Source of the DNA: Nocardia vinacea
GTDB lineage: Bacteria; Actinomycetota; Actinomycetes; Mycobacteriales; Mycobacteriaceae
DNA: 64,000 nt
NCBI RefSeq assembly: GCF_035920345.1
Contig: NZ_CP109149.1
Coordinates: forward strand, 4,774,001 to 4,838,000
Direction of reading: 5' to 3'
Positions 27,742-37,572 of the stretch are shown one piece after another. How positions within the stretch are numbered: position 1 is the first letter of the stretch; every line of letters begins with the position of its first letter. Below the pieces are notes generated by a model. That model saw nothing but the letters and a program-made list of their open reading frames with translations, made no database searches and was not told the origin of the DNA. Made by a program: the position numbers and the translations under genes.

Positions 27742-28848
27742 ATGAGTTTGGTTGTCGCGGGGCGTATCGCCCTGAGCCTGGCGCTCGGCTCCGTCCTGCT
27801 GGTCGGCTGCGCTCGGTTCGACGATTCCGCCTCCAGCCCGTTCACACCCGAACCGACCTTCAACCCCGCCGAACCCAAATCACCGCAGCAGAACCCCTCG
27901 CAGCGCCCACGTCCGACCGGCCCGTGCATCGATCCGGATCCGAATGTGATCACGACCTGCCTGGATTCCACCGCGGGCATCATCTCGCTCGGCGAGGATG
28001 CGCTGGTCACCGAGCGGCGCACCGGACGCATCTACAAGACCGTCGCGGTGGATCCGAGCGATCCGCAGTCGCCGCCGATTCTGGTCGGTCAGGTGGATGT
28101 GGACGGCTCCGGTGACGGCGGCATCTCCGATATCGCCCTCTCGCCGACCTACCGCGAGGACGGACTCATCTACGCCTACATCACCACCGGATCCGATAAC
28201 CGGGTGGTGCGCATCGCGGAGAACGGGCCGCCGAAGACCATTCTCACCGGAATTCCGAAGGGGTCGGTCGGCAATCACGGTGCGCTGGAATTCATTTCGC
28301 CGACCGAACTGTTGGTGCTGACCGGCGATGCGGGCAATCCCGGTCTGGCAAGTGCGCCGTCGTCGCTGGCGGGCAAGGTATTGCGGATCAAGTCGCCGTC
28401 ACCGGGCGCCAATGCGGAGGTCGTGGCGTCGGGCCTCGGCACGGCGGGCGATCTGTGCGACGACGGTAAGGACAGCGTCTGGATCACCGATCGCACCCCG
28501 ACCGAGGATCGTCTGCAGCGCCTCGGTCGGGACGGATCGATCACCACCGCGTGGACTTGGCCGGATCGGCCCGGCGTGGGTGGCTGCGCGGCCGGACCCG
28601 ATGTGGTGGCGATCGCGATGTCGGGGGCGAAGGCGCTGGCGATCGCGAATCCGGATGCGAACACCCACGCGATCACCGCGGCGCCGACGTTCACCGTGCA
28701 GGACAAATACGGCAGGCTCGGCGGTGCGGCGGCCGGTGCGGACGGCACCATCTGGGCAACCACCGTCAACAATGACGATAACCACGGGCCGTTCGACGAT
28801 CGGGTGATCAAGGTCCCGCCGCCGTCGCAGGGTACCGGGCCGGACTAA
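27742..28848 (+). CDS. lppZ: LppZ-like lipoprotein with a glucose/sorbosone dehydrogenase-type beta-propeller
   Basis: The 368-residue product has a lipoprotein signal peptide with lipobox LLVGC (Cys about residue 24), a Pro-rich spacer, then a beta-propeller of the soluble sugar-dehydrogenase type (GDGGISDIALSPTYREDGLI, NHGALEFISPTELLVLTGDA). In mycobacteria lppZ (Rv3006) is the divergent neighbour of the DoxX gene, as here. It is expected to be anchored on the outer face of the membrane; its substrate is unknown. Confidence 0.88.
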   Translation: MSLVVAGRIALSLALGSVLLVGCARFDDSASSPFTPEPTFNPAEPKSPQQNPSQRPRPTGPCIDPDPNVITTCLDSTAGIISLGEDALVTERRTGRIYKTVAVDPSDPQSPPILVGQVDVDGSGDGGISDIALSPTYREDGLIYAYITTGSDNRVVRIAENGPPKTILTGIPKGSVGNHGALEFISPTELLVLTGDAGNPGLASAPSSLAGKVLRIKSPSPGANAEVVASGLGTAGDLCDDGKDSVWITDRTPTEDRLQRLGRDGSITTAWTWPDRPGVGGCAAGPDVVAIAMSGAKALAIANPDANTHAITAAPTFTVQDKYGRLGGAAAGADGTIWATTVNNDDNHGPFDDRVIKVPPPSQGTGPD

Positions 28849-28862
28849 CCGCGCCGATAACC

Positions 28863-28894
28863 AAGTGGGCGGGTCCTTCAGGACCCGCCCACTT
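28863..28894. terminator. Perfect hairpin between convergent lppZ and gatB
   Basis: AAGTGGGCGGGTCC (28863-28876) pairs perfectly with GGACCCGCCCACTT (28881-28894) across a 4-base loop. It begins 15 bases after the lppZ stop and can serve both convergent transcripts. Confidence 0.85.
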
Positions 28895-28934
28895 CACGTT
28901 GGCATCGTTGGAAAACCGCCGGTGCGGACCGAAC

Positions 28935-30440
28935 TCAGGCGCAGGCCTCGAGCACGAGCTCACGCACGCGAGCCGCGTCGGCTTGGCCGCGCGTCGCCTT
29001 CATGACGTCGCCGACGATCTTGCCGGCGGCCTGCACCTTGCCCGAGCGGATCTTCTCGGCGATATCGGGATTGGCCTCGAGCGCCTTCTGTACCTCCGCC
29101 TGCAGCGCGGTCTCGTCGCTGACCATGCCGAGGCCTTTGGTCTCGACGATCTTCGCCGGATCACCCTCGCCCGCCAGCACGAAGTCGACGACCTGCTTGG
29201 CGACCTTGTTGTTCACCGTCTTCGATTCGACGAGCTTGATCACCTCCGCCACCTGGGCGGGCGTGATCGGCAGTTCCTCCAGGGAAACCTCACGCTCCTT
29301 GGCCTTTTCGGTGAGGTAGGCGACCCACCACGAGCGGGCCTCGTTGACCGGAGCGCCCGCATCGACGGTCGCGATGATCAGGTCGAGCGCTCCTGCGTTC
29401 ACCAGGTCGCGCATGACCTCGTCGGACAGCCCCCAGTCGGACTGGATGCGCCCGCGGCGCAGCCACGGGTACTCCGGGATCGTGCCGCGCAGCTGCTCTA
29501 CCCAATCCTCCGCGGGCGCAACGGGTTCCAGGTCCGGCTCGGGAAAGTAACGGTAGTCCTCGGCGGTCTCCTTGCGGCGACCGGGCGAGGTGGTGCCGTC
29601 GCTCTCATGGAAGTGCCTGGTCTCCTGCACGATCGAACCGCCGTCGACGAGAATGGCGGCCTGGCGGCGCATTTCGAAGCGGACCGCGACCTCGACGCTC
29701 TTGAGCGAGTTGACGTTCTTGGTCTCGGTGCGGGTGCCGAATTCCGTTGCGCCGATGGGCATCAGCGAAACATTGGCATCGCAGCGCAGCGAGCCCTGCT
29801 CCATTTTGACGTCAGAGACCTGGAGCGACTTCAGAACTTCACGCAGCGCGGTCACGTAGGCGCGCGCCACTTCCGGTGCCCGCTCCCCAGCACCGGTGAT
29901 CGGCTTGGTGACGATCTCGATGAGCGGCACGCCGGCCCGGTTGTAGTCCAGCAGCGAGTGACTCGCGCCGTGGATGCGGCCGGTCGAGCCGCCGATGTGG
30001 GTGGACTTGCCGGTGTCCTCCTCCATATGCGCGCGCTCGATCTCGACACGGAAGGTGCTGCCGTCGTCGAGGACCACGTCGAGGTGACCGTTGGTGGCGA
30101 TCGGCTCGTCGTATTGGCTGATCTGGTAGTTCTTCGGCTGGTCCGGGTAAAAGTAGTTCTTGCGCGCGAACCGGCCCCACGGAGTGATCGCGCAATTCAG
30201 GGCCAGCCCGATCCGGATCGCCGACGCGACGGCCTGCTCGTTCACCACCGGCAGCGAGCCCGGCAGACCGAGGCACACCGGACACACCTGGGTGTTCGGC
30301 TCCGCGCCGAACTCGGTCGGACAACCGCAGAACATCTTGGTCGCGGTGTTCAGCTCGACGTGAACCTCCATCCCGAGCACCGGCTCGAACCGGTCGATGA
30401 CATCGGCATAGTCCATCAAGTCGACGGTGGGTGCACTCAT
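28935..30440 (-). CDS. gatB: Aspartyl/glutamyl-tRNA amidotransferase subunit B
   Basis: This 501-residue protein carries the GatB signature [20 protein letters not shown], the zinc-site cysteines (FCGCPTEF and [15 protein letters not shown]) and a C-terminal YqeY-like tail domain that binds tRNA. GatCAB converts Glu-tRNA(Gln) and Asp-tRNA(Asn) to the amide forms. In mycobacteria gatC and gatA lie just beyond pfkA; neither is present in this window, so the subunit genes are split here. Confidence 0.96.
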   Translation of the reverse strand: MSAPTVDLMDYADVIDRFEPVLGMEVHVELNTATKMFCGCPTEFGAEPNTQVCPVCLGLPGSLPVVNEQAVASAIRIGLALNCAITPWGRFARKNYFYPDQPKNYQISQYDEPIATNGHLDVVLDDGSTFRVEIERAHMEEDTGKSTHIGGSTGRIHGASHSLLDYNRAGVPLIEIVTKPITGAGERAPEVARAYVTALREVLKSLQVSDVKMEQGSLRCDANVSLMPIGATEFGTRTETKNVNSLKSVEVAVRFEMRRQAAILVDGGSIVQETRHFHESDGTTSPGRRKETAEDYRYFPEPDLEPVAPAEDWVEQLRGTIPEYPWLRRGRIQSDWGLSDEVMRDLVNAGALDLIIATVDAGAPVNEARSWWVAYLTEKAKEREVSLEELPITPAQVAEVIKLVESKTVNNKVAKQVVDFVLAGEGDPAKIVETKGLGMVSDETALQAEVQKALEANPDIAEKIRSGKVQAAGKIVGDVMKATRGQADAARVRELVLEACA

Positions 30441-30536
30441 AGCGATCAGTCTATTGACCCGCCCGCCGCCCCCGCCAAGCGGTCAGCACCCGCCGTGTCT
30501 CTCGCGACCGCATCGGCCCGGTGACTGCAGAGCCGT

Positions 30537-30598
30537 CGCATAACCGGTGCGCTCCTCGCAGAAGGTGGAGCTTCTGCGAGGAGCGCACCGGTTATGCG
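30537..30598. terminator. 28-bp perfect inverted repeat after the lipoprotein hydrolase gene
   Basis: The arms 30537-30564 and 30571-30598 are perfectly complementary over 28 bases with a 6-base loop (GTGGAG). It lies 26 bases past the stop of the minus-strand gene at 30624 and about 100 bases upstream of the gatB start. There is no T-tract. It is unusually long for a simple terminator. Confidence 0.75.
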
Positions 30599-30623
30599 GT
30601 AGCGCTCTGGCCGGGCGGTTCAG

Positions 30624-32006
30624 TCAGCGGGGTTGGGTGTGTTGGGTGAGCCAAGTGGTGGTGTAGGTGAGGACGTCGGGGGCGATGGTGGTTTCGATGG
30701 TGGTGTATTCGCTGGGGAGGCCGGAATTGGCGGGTTGCATGAAGTGGTTGAGGTCGGGGAAGACGTGGACGGTGGCGTCCGGATCGGCGCCTAGGCGGTC
30801 CCGCATCGGTTGTTCGTTCTGGGTGGCGAGGACCTGCATGTCTTTGGTGCCTAAGAAGGCCAGAACCGGGATGCGCAGGGCGGAGAGCGCGGCGGCCGGG
30901 TCGTAGGTGATGAAGGACGCCATGTACGTGGTGTTGTAGGCGTCGAGGGTTTCCGCGGAGGCGCGCTGGTTCGGCGGAAGGGATTCGTTGTGGCGGTAGG
31001 CGAGGTCCTTGGCGGCGGCCAGGTCACCGGAGCGGATCAGGTTGGTCCAGTCGGTGATGTAGGTGACCTGATCATCGATTCGGGACTGTGGTGCGCCTGC
31101 CACGCTGAGCAGTGCGCGGTTCTGCTCGATCAGCACCTCCCAGCCGGGTACAGAGGGGCCCGCCATCAGGATCGCGAAGGCGACTCCGCTGTCTGGGCGG
31201 GATGCCACCAGGGGCGCGAGATAGCCGCCCTCACTGTGGCCGAACAGTCCGACGCGGGCCGGGTCGATATCCGGGCGGGCGCGTAGGAAGCGCACGCCGG
31301 CGGCCGCGTCCTCAGCGAGATCGTTGTAAATGGCGTCGTCGAGATTGCCGCTGGTACCGCCGACGCCGCGGTCATCGGTACGCAGTACGGCATAACCCGC
31401 ACGGGTGTAGGTGTCGGCCAGCAGCAGGAAAGGCTTGTGGCCCATGAGTTCTTCGTTGCGGTCCTGGGGGCCGCTGCCGGAGATCATCAGGATTGCCGGG
31501 AAGGGGCCGTTGCCCTCGGGCAGGGTCAGTGTGCCCGCGATGGTGATATCGCCGTTGCGGTAGGTGACGTCTTCGGAACGGTAGGGGTACGGCGGTTTCG
31601 GCTCCTGCGGATGCGCGGACGTCCCGATCTTGCCGGGCTCGAGCGTCAACGGCAGGCTCTGGCCAGCTTGCCGGAACTCACCGCTGATCCGGTTGGCCCC
31701 CTTGTCGAATTTGCCCTCGAACACCGCATCACCCGGAGTGTTCGGAATCGCGAACGCCACCCGATCCGGTTCGGCGGAAACACCTTTCAGCTCCGCGCCG
31801 TTCACACCTTGCGACGGGATGTCGATGGTGGCGCTGCCGTTATCGGCGAAACGCACCCCCACCGCCAACGGCGCGTCGGGCACCTCGATGGACCCGTGCC
31901 AATCCCCGGTCAACGACCGGGTCTGGCCCTTATCCGATGACGAACACCCCACCACCAACGCAACGATCAGGACCAGAACCGAGACGAACCATCGCCCAGT
32001 GCGCAT
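30624..32006 (-). CDS. Lipoprotein alpha/beta hydrolase
   Basis: The 460-residue product has a lipoprotein signal peptide (WFVSVLVLIVALVVGC, Cys21), a beta-rich N-terminal domain (DWHGSIEVPDAPLAVGVRFA) and a C-terminal alpha/beta hydrolase with GHSEGG as the nucleophile elbow, DDRGVGGTSG and a late His in FPDLNHFM. This is the S9/S33-like serine hydrolase group often fused to an extracellular beta-domain. The substrate is unknown. It is inserted between gatB and pfkA compared with the mycobacterial order. Confidence 0.85.
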   Translation of the reverse strand: MRTGRWFVSVLVLIVALVVGCSSSDKGQTRSLTGDWHGSIEVPDAPLAVGVRFADNGSATIDIPSQGVNGAELKGVSAEPDRVAFAIPNTPGDAVFEGKFDKGANRISGEFRQAGQSLPLTLEPGKIGTSAHPQEPKPPYPYRSEDVTYRNGDITIAGTLTLPEGNGPFPAILMISGSGPQDRNEELMGHKPFLLLADTYTRAGYAVLRTDDRGVGGTSGNLDDAIYNDLAEDAAAGVRFLRARPDIDPARVGLFGHSEGGYLAPLVASRPDSGVAFAILMAGPSVPGWEVLIEQNRALLSVAGAPQSRIDDQVTYITDWTNLIRSGDLAAAKDLAYRHNESLPPNQRASAETLDAYNTTYMASFITYDPAAALSALRIPVLAFLGTKDMQVLATQNEQPMRDRLGADPDATVHVFPDLNHFMQPANSGLPSEYTTIETTIAPDVLTYTTTWLTQHTQPR

Positions 32007-32510
32007 GCCGCAACACTACCGATCCGCGCGCCCATATCGGGCGAACTCGGGCACACATTGCGGCCCCGGCATTACTGCCGTCCTCCGATAGCGCGGTCGC
32101 GCCGCCTCGAAGTATCCAGCAGCATCGTGGGCGATTGCCGCCCACGAGCGCATGACTGCCCAGCGACCCGACATGAGCCACGGCCGAGCCTGTTTCGAAG
32201 ATCGAACGTCGGTCAGTTATTGCGATCAGCAATCCTGGGCTCGCACCGGCGTTCGGATCGCCAGACGCGAACCGAGAACGATGGGCGGCTATCCGCACCC
32301 CTGTGCGCGTGCCGAACCAGACGGATAGTCGCTGCCATTCGGCCCGGTCAGCATCGCCTCAGCAGGTGAATTGCCCTCCGCGCCAGCGGAATGCGGGGCG
32401 ATCCGCACGCCGTGCGCACCGCCCCCGACAATCGCCTCTCTCCGCCTGGACAATGACCGTTCCAGCAGTCCAATCGCTCCCCGAGCCAGGGCACCGCAGG
32501 GGGCCGACCT
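32007..32510. other. Intergenic stretch of about 500 bases without a recognised gene
   Basis: Frames on both strands are Arg/Pro-rich shadows lacking start signals and domains. It lies between the hydrolase gene and the 3' end of the double-RHH gene, both on the minus strand, and should hold the hydrolase promoter near 32007. Confidence 0.45.
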
Positions 32511-32954
32511 TCACGCCCCGCGGGCGTATCGGACTGCGGCGGCGATCGCGTCCATATCGAGTTCGAGGGTGGGGTCGTCTTCTTGTGCCTCTTGGAATTC
32601 CAGCATTGCGTCCGACACACTGCCGCGGCGCGCGATGGCGAGGAGTTCACGGCGGACGTAGGCGCCGAGCGGGAGTTCGGCGGCGCGGGCGCGCCGGCCG
32701 AACATGCCGAGGGCGTCGGCGGGCAGATCGTAGACCTGGATGAGGGTTACCGCATCGGAGTCGAATTGCGGGGTCAGATCGCGGCCCTGGGCTTCCAGGA
32801 ATTCCACGATCGTGTCCACGGAAGTTCGCCGATGCGCCATTGCGATCAGTTCCTGACGGACCTGAGCTTCGATCGATATGCCCGCGATGCGAGCACGGCG
32901 GCGGAATACGGCGACAGCATCGGTGGGCAGGTCGGATACCTGGAGTTGAGCCAC
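32511..32954 (-). CDS. Tandem FitA/VapB-type ribbon-helix-helix antitoxin-like protein
   Basis: The 147-residue product (GTG at 32954) consists of two copies of the same unit. Copy 1 contains AQLQVSDLPTDAVAVFRRRA and copy 2 TLIQVYDLPADALGMFGRRA, each followed by a helix (VRQELIAMAHRRTSV; VRRELLAIARRGSV) and EFLEAQ or EFQEAQ. That is the FitA/VapB-like ribbon-helix-helix antitoxin pattern duplicated head to tail. No PIN-domain toxin lies next to it: the upstream neighbour on the strand is pfkA and the downstream is intergenic. A role as an orphan antitoxin or DNA-binding repressor is inferred. Confidence 0.75.
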   Translation of the reverse strand: MAQLQVSDLPTDAVAVFRRRARIAGISIEAQVRQELIAMAHRRTSVDTIVEFLEAQGRDLTPQFDSDAVTLIQVYDLPADALGMFGRRARAAELPLGAYVRRELLAIARRGSVSDAMLEFQEAQEDDPTLELDMDAIAAAVRYARGA

Positions 32955-33018
32955 GACGACCAGAGTAGCTGTGCACCAAGGAATTCGGCAGGTCTCGATT
33001 GCGCAACAACCGCCGGAA

Positions 33019-34053
33019 TCAGCCGAAGAATGCCTCGGCTTCGCGGTAGCGCTCCTCGGGCACGCGCTTGAGCTGCTTGGTGGCCTCGGACAAGGGAACC
33101 AGATCGATGGAAGTGCCGTGCAGAGCAACCATTTGGCCGAATTGTCCGGCATGTACGGCTTCGGCGGCATGCAGACCGAACCGGGTCGCCAGCACCCGGT
33201 CGTACGGGGTCGGGCTGCCGCCGCGCTGGACGTGACCGAGCACGGTGGTGCGGACCTCTTTGCCGATTCGGCGTTCGATCTCGGTGCCCAGCTGCTGTGC
33301 GACACCGGTGAACCGTTCGTGGCCGAATTCGTCGATACCGCCCTCGCGCAGCGCGAATCCCGAATCGGGGGCCGGGTGCGCGCCCTCGGCAACCACGCAG
33401 ATGAAGTGCTTATCGCCGCGCTGGAAGCGGCGCTTGATCGTCGAGCACACCGCGTCCACGTCGAAGGGCACCTCGGGAACCAGCGTGAGGTGCGCGCCGG
33501 CCGCCATGCCCGAGTTGATCGCGATCCAGCCCGCGTGGCGGCCCATCACCTCGACCAGCATGACGCGCTGATGCGATTCCGCGGTGGTGTGCAGCCGGTC
33601 GATGGCCTCGGAGGCGATGGACAGCGCGGTGTCGTGGCCGAAAGTGACATCGGTGCAGTCGATGTCGTTATCGATGGTTTTCGGGACCCCGACCACCGGG
33701 ACGCCCTCGTCGGACAGCCAACTCGCGGCGGTGAGCGTGCCCTCGCCGCCGATCGGGATCAGTGCCTCGATCCCGTTGTCGTCGAGGGTGCGTTTGATCT
33801 GGTCCAGTCCGGCACGCAGTTTGTCGGGATTGGTGCGAGCGGTGCCGAGCATCGTGCCGCCCTTGGTGAGCAGGCGGTCGGTGCGATCGTCGTTCAGAAT
33901 GGTGATCTTTCGGTCTTCGAGTAGACCACGCCAGCCGTCCTGGAAGCCGATGATCGCATCCCCATAGCGTCCGTTCGCGGTGCGAACGACGGCACGGATG
34001 ACCGCGTTCAGTCCTGGACAGTCGCCGCCTCCGGTCAAGACTCCGATACGCAT
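33019..34053 (-). CDS. pfkA: 6-phosphofructokinase
   Basis: The 344-residue enzyme starts [17 protein letters not shown] and carries [19 protein letters not shown] and a substrate-binding [12 protein letters not shown] glycine in GGEGT at the diagnostic position is typical of the ATP-using rather than pyrophosphate-using enzyme, and the PKTID lysine fits the actinobacterial subgroup. It phosphorylates fructose 6-phosphate in glycolysis. ATG 34053 is chosen because the conserved N-terminus begins there. Confidence 0.95.
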   Translation of the reverse strand: MRIGVLTGGGDCPGLNAVIRAVVRTANGRYGDAIIGFQDGWRGLLEDRKITILNDDRTDRLLTKGGTMLGTARTNPDKLRAGLDQIKRTLDDNGIEALIPIGGEGTLTAASWLSDEGVPVVGVPKTIDNDIDCTDVTFGHDTALSIASEAIDRLHTTAESHQRVMLVEVMGRHAGWIAINSGMAAGAHLTLVPEVPFDVDAVCSTIKRRFQRGDKHFICVVAEGAHPAPDSGFALREGGIDEFGHERFTGVAQQLGTEIERRIGKEVRTTVLGHVQRGGSPTPYDRVLATRFGLHAAEAVHAGQFGQMVALHGTSIDLVPLSEATKQLKRVPEERYREAEAFFG

Positions 34054-34124
34054 GGCGCATATCTTGCACCGCTTCGCGCGATCGCGCGGTCGCACCCCCG
34101 TGAACACCGCGTAACGGCTACGAC

Positions 34125-35975
34125 TCAATACACATAGACGATGGCGTTCTCACCGCCGGTGCAGGTTGCGAATTGGTCACCGGCCGTGCAATTCATCTTG
34201 TAATCCCGATTCTTGATCGGGCTGTGCGCCATGACCGATCGATCGGTAATGCTGTTGTCACCGCCATTCGCGTACGCCTTGCGCACCTCCTCGGCGAAGG
34301 CGCAACTGGTGACGGTGGTGCCGATCGCGGACGAGGTGAAACGGCCGAGCGCCGGATACAGCTGAGCGCACGGTTTCGCACCGGCGGGCAGGTGTGCGGG
34401 CATGGTCGTGGTCGTCGGTTGGCCGGAATGTTCGCTTGCGTTGTGCACCTGCCAGCCGACAATCCCCCCGATCGCCAGGACCACAAGCAACGCGCCGATC
34501 CAGACGATGCGCATCGATCGACGCGCAGGAATGGGTGTCGGATCCGGTGGATATGGTGCGTCGGATTGGGGCATCGGCATGCCGACGGTTCTCGACAGTG
34601 CCTCGGTGGTCGCGTCGTGCGGTGGCATATCGCGGCGCATCGGATCCGATGAGTGTCGGCGCACGAGCGTCGGCTCGAGTCCGGTGATCTGCTGCGGTCC
34701 GCTCGCCGAGGCCGGACCGCCCGTCTGCCGCGGCCCGCTCGACTGCTGCTGGTCACCTGATTGGTGCGGCCCTCCCGACTGCTGTGAATCGCCCGCCTGC
34801 TGCACCCGGCCTAGCGACTGCGGACCAGCTGGCAGCTGCGACCCACCCGCCTGCAGCGGACCACCCGCCCGGGGCGGGCCACCTGCCTGCAGCGGGCCAT
34901 TCGACTGCTGCGACGCACCAGACTGGTGCCCGCCTGTCAGCTGCGACCGGCCCAACTGTTGCGACCCACCTGCATGCTGTGGACCGGCCGACTGCGACCC
35001 GCCCGACTGCTGCGGCCGGCTCGGCGATTGGCGCGCGGCCGTCGATTCCGGTCCGAAGGTCGGGAAGATGATGGTCGCTGGGGCCGGTTGTGGGTGCTTG
35101 GAGATCTGGGCGGTGGGCAGGTCCGAGTTCGGCACGGAGGATGTGCCCGATACTGCGGCTCTGGCTGCCGAGGCGAGCGCACCGGCCGTTGGGTAGCGGT
35201 CGGCGGGTTCCTTGGCCATGCCGCGGGAGATGACCTCGTCCAGTGCGCCGGGCAGTCCGGCTCGTTTGCTGGTCGGGCGGGGTGGTGGTGCCGAAAGGTG
35301 GGCTCGGATGAGCGAACTCATTCCGTCGGCCGGAAAAGGTTGTGTGCCGGTGAGGCATTCGAACAGCACGCAGGCGAGGGAGTAGACGTCGGCGGTGCCG
35401 CTGATCGGGGCGGTGTCGAATCGTTCCGGCGCGATGTAGCTGTAGGAGCCGATGGCTTGGCCGGTCGCGGTGACGCTGGGGTCGCGCTCGGAGCGGGCGA
35501 TGCCGAAGTCGGCCAGGTACGCGAAATCCGAAGGGGTGACCAGGACATTGGCGGGTTTGACGTCGCGATGCACCAAACCCTCGGCATGCGCGGCATCGAG
35601 GGCGGCCGCGACCTGTTCGATGATGCCGACCGAACGGGTGGGGCTCAGCGGGCCCTTGTCGCGCAGCACCGAGCGCAGATCGCTGCCGCGGACCAGCCGC
35701 ATATCGATATAGAGCACTCCGTCGATCTCGCCCCAGTCATGAATCGGGATGACATGCGGTTCGGCCAGCCGTGCCGCAACCCGGGATTCGTGCCGGAACC
35801 GCTGCTGGAACCGTGGATCGCCGGCCAGCGCAACGGGCAGCAATTTTACCGCGACCACCCGGTCCTTGACCGTGTCGTACCCCTCGTAGACCTCCCCCAT
35901 CCCGCCGCGGCCCAGCAACGCACGCAATTCGTAGGGTCCGAATCGCGTACCGGCCCGCGACTCCGTTTCGTCCAC
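34125..35975 (-). CDS. Membrane-anchored serine/threonine protein kinase (Pkn type)
   Basis: The predicted 616-residue product has a kinase domain (residues about 15-275) with [13 protein letters not shown], invariant Lys in VVAVKLL (about 44), catalytic HRDVKPANV (Asp about 138) and DFGIAR (about 156). A long Gln/Ser/Gly/Pro linker (about 310-445, units like QAGGP and QQSGG) leads to one transmembrane span ([19 protein letters not shown]) and a small extracellular domain with [17 protein letters not shown] and four cysteines. Such kinases sense external signals and phosphorylate cytosolic proteins. GTG 35975 follows GGAGG by 8 bases; GTG 35990 is less likely. Confidence 0.9.
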   Translation of the reverse strand: MDETESRAGTRFGPYELRALLGRGGMGEVYEGYDTVKDRVVAVKLLPVALAGDPRFQQRFRHESRVAARLAEPHVIPIHDWGEIDGVLYIDMRLVRGSDLRSVLRDKGPLSPTRSVGIIEQVAAALDAAHAEGLVHRDVKPANVLVTPSDFAYLADFGIARSERDPSVTATGQAIGSYSYIAPERFDTAPISGTADVYSLACVLFECLTGTQPFPADGMSSLIRAHLSAPPPRPTSKRAGLPGALDEVISRGMAKEPADRYPTAGALASAARAAVSGTSSVPNSDLPTAQISKHPQPAPATIIFPTFGPESTAARQSPSRPQQSGGSQSAGPQHAGGSQQLGRSQLTGGHQSGASQQSNGPLQAGGPPRAGGPLQAGGSQLPAGPQSLGRVQQAGDSQQSGGPHQSGDQQQSSGPRQTGGPASASGPQQITGLEPTLVRRHSSDPMRRDMPPHDATTEALSRTVGMPMPQSDAPYPPDPTPIPARRSMRIVWIGALLVVLAIGGIVGWQVHNASEHSGQPTTTTMPAHLPAGAKPCAQLYPALGRFTSSAIGTTVTSCAFAEEVRKAYANGGDNSITDRSVMAHSPIKNRDYKMNCTAGDQFATCTGGENAIVYVY

Positions 35976-36322
35976 CCCGTTTACCTCCACCTTGCGGTCA
36001 CGACCCGGCCGTGGTCCTGCGACCTCACCCGGTACGTCGGGATTCTCGGGTGCCGCCGTTACCCGGTCAAGTGTGCGCGCACGTCGCCTGACGGCGCTCA
36101 GGATCGACGGCCGATGCCGAGCGGACCGCGAACTCCTCGATCAGCGCCAGGCCGAGTCGCGCCGGTGGATATTTCGCGGAAGCTCCGCGCCCCCGATTGA
36201 TCTACCCCGTTACCTCCACCTCACGGCCCGCGGCTGTGCGGCCGCACCCGATGAGTCCAGATTCGAGGTTGTGGCCGTTACCCGATCAAGGGTGCACGCA
36301 CACCTGGCCGGACCACAGCCGG
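35976..36322. repeat. Imperfect direct repeat in the kinase gene upstream region
   Basis: Two related blocks lie about 220 bases apart. CCCCGTTTACCTCCACC (35976-35992, the kinase ribosome-binding site region) resembles CCCCGTTACCTCCACC (36203-36218), and GCCGTTACCCGGTCAAG near 36056 resembles GCCGTTACCCGATCAAG near 36272. The spacing between the sub-blocks is also similar. This looks like an old duplication of the promoter/5' region; no separate gene is visible. Confidence 0.6.
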
Positions 36323-37216
36323 TTAGGAACAGCTGCCGCCGGAGAGTTCGTCGAGGTGCTGGGAGATGACCGTGGCCAACCGATCCAGGATGCTTATTCC
36401 GTCGGAGAGGGTGCCCGAATCGGGTTGGGTGGCAATGGCGACCGCGATCTGGCCAGCCGGGCCCTCGATCAGACCGAATTGGCGGACCAGATAGGCGCCG
36501 GAGGTGTCGGGACCCCAACCGCCCTTGAATTCCGCGCCCTTGAGGTCACCGAGGCCCCAGCGCTGACTCGACGTGATCTGTTCCATCAGACCGATCACGT
36601 CCGTGCTCTGCGGTAGGCATGGCAGCCGGGAGGCGAACCGAACCTGTTCGGTGAGCGCCCAATCCGCCTGGCCGAATGCGGAGACGTCCGAGCGCGTCTT
36701 GGTGGCGGGCACCGTGGTCTTGGTATCGCCACCCTCGCGCAGCACGGCCTCGACCGCTTTGGCCGCCTCTTGGCCGGTGCCGAGTGACTGCCAGAGCGTA
36801 TCGGCCGCGGTGTTATCGGATTGGGTGATCGCCGCTGTCGCCGCGTAGCTCGAGCTCGCCGAACTCTTCCGCTGTGCAGCGATGACCAGCGGCACCTTCA
36901 TCGTCGACCAGGCGGGTCCGCTGGTCCAATCGCCAAAGGTCACCATCTTCTGGCCGCCGACCGCCATGACCGCCATACCCAGCTTGCCGCGCGCACTCAA
37001 CTGCAGTTCCTGGAAACCAGCGGCCAGCGTGCCCGGCACGGTGAACGATAGCTGCTGCTGGTCCGTATGTGCGGCGGCCGCGGTGATGCTGGGCTCCGCG
37101 GAGTGCTTGTCGGCGTCGGTGCCGCATCCGGCCACAACGAGGAGTCCGGCCAGCGCAGTGCCGGCTACCGCTTTCCGCAGGCGCCGGGATAGCTCAAAAT
37201 ACATACTTCGACACAT
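36323..37216 (-). CDS. Beta-lactamase-like serine hydrolase lipoprotein
   Basis: A lipoprotein signal peptide (AGTALAGLLVVAGC) precedes a class A beta-lactamase-like fold in the 297-residue product. WSTMKVPLV supplies the SxxK catalytic pair, QSDNTAAD gives SDN and FKGGWGPD stands in for the KTG box. Proteins of this sort in Nocardia and Mycobacterium are annotated as serine hydrolases and may act on cell-wall peptides or be antibiotic-binding; lactamase activity is not proven by the motifs. ATG 37204 is an alternative start. Confidence 0.8.
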   Translation of the reverse strand: MCRSMYFELSRRLRKAVAGTALAGLLVVAGCGTDADKHSAEPSITAAAAHTDQQQLSFTVPGTLAAGFQELQLSARGKLGMAVMAVGGQKMVTFGDWTSGPAWSTMKVPLVIAAQRKSSASSSYAATAAITQSDNTAADTLWQSLGTGQEAAKAVEAVLREGGDTKTTVPATKTRSDVSAFGQADWALTEQVRFASRLPCLPQSTDVIGLMEQITSSQRWGLGDLKGAEFKGGWGPDTSGAYLVRQFGLIEGPAGQIAVAIATQPDSGTLSDGISILDRLATVISQHLDELSGGSCS

Positions 37217-37572
37217 TCTCGTTTCGAACTCGCCCAGGTTCCGATGTCAACACGGCATCCAGACACCGTACTTGGCATCGACACCGAGCGCCCACCGCAA
37301 CCGCGGCGGCACCGCCGAACCCCGAACAGTGACAACGGCTTACAGCGTGGTCAACAGGCATGTACACCGTCAAGTGCCCGCTCGCTGCGGCTGGCCGTCC
37401 AGGACTGCGTACCGCCGCCCTCATCCGCGAACTCCTTGTGATCATCGCCTCAGAAAGTACTCGACGAACCCCGACACAACCCACTTTTCCTGGTACCAGG
37501 GGTACTGCACGTCTTGAAGGGATGGGCGTGTCGCCCTGGCGCACAGACTCGAACGCGGCGCAGGATAGTTCG
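37217..37572. other. Divergent promoter region, no gene seen
   Basis: It separates the divergent serine hydrolase and adenosine-specific kinase genes. The frame of the latter stays open upstream to 37360, but the extension lacks family resemblance. Confidence 0.5.

Noticed and set aside
32058..32369. Plus-strand 103-codon frame in the 32 kb gap
   Set aside because: Arg/Pro-rich, no ribosome-binding site and no domain.
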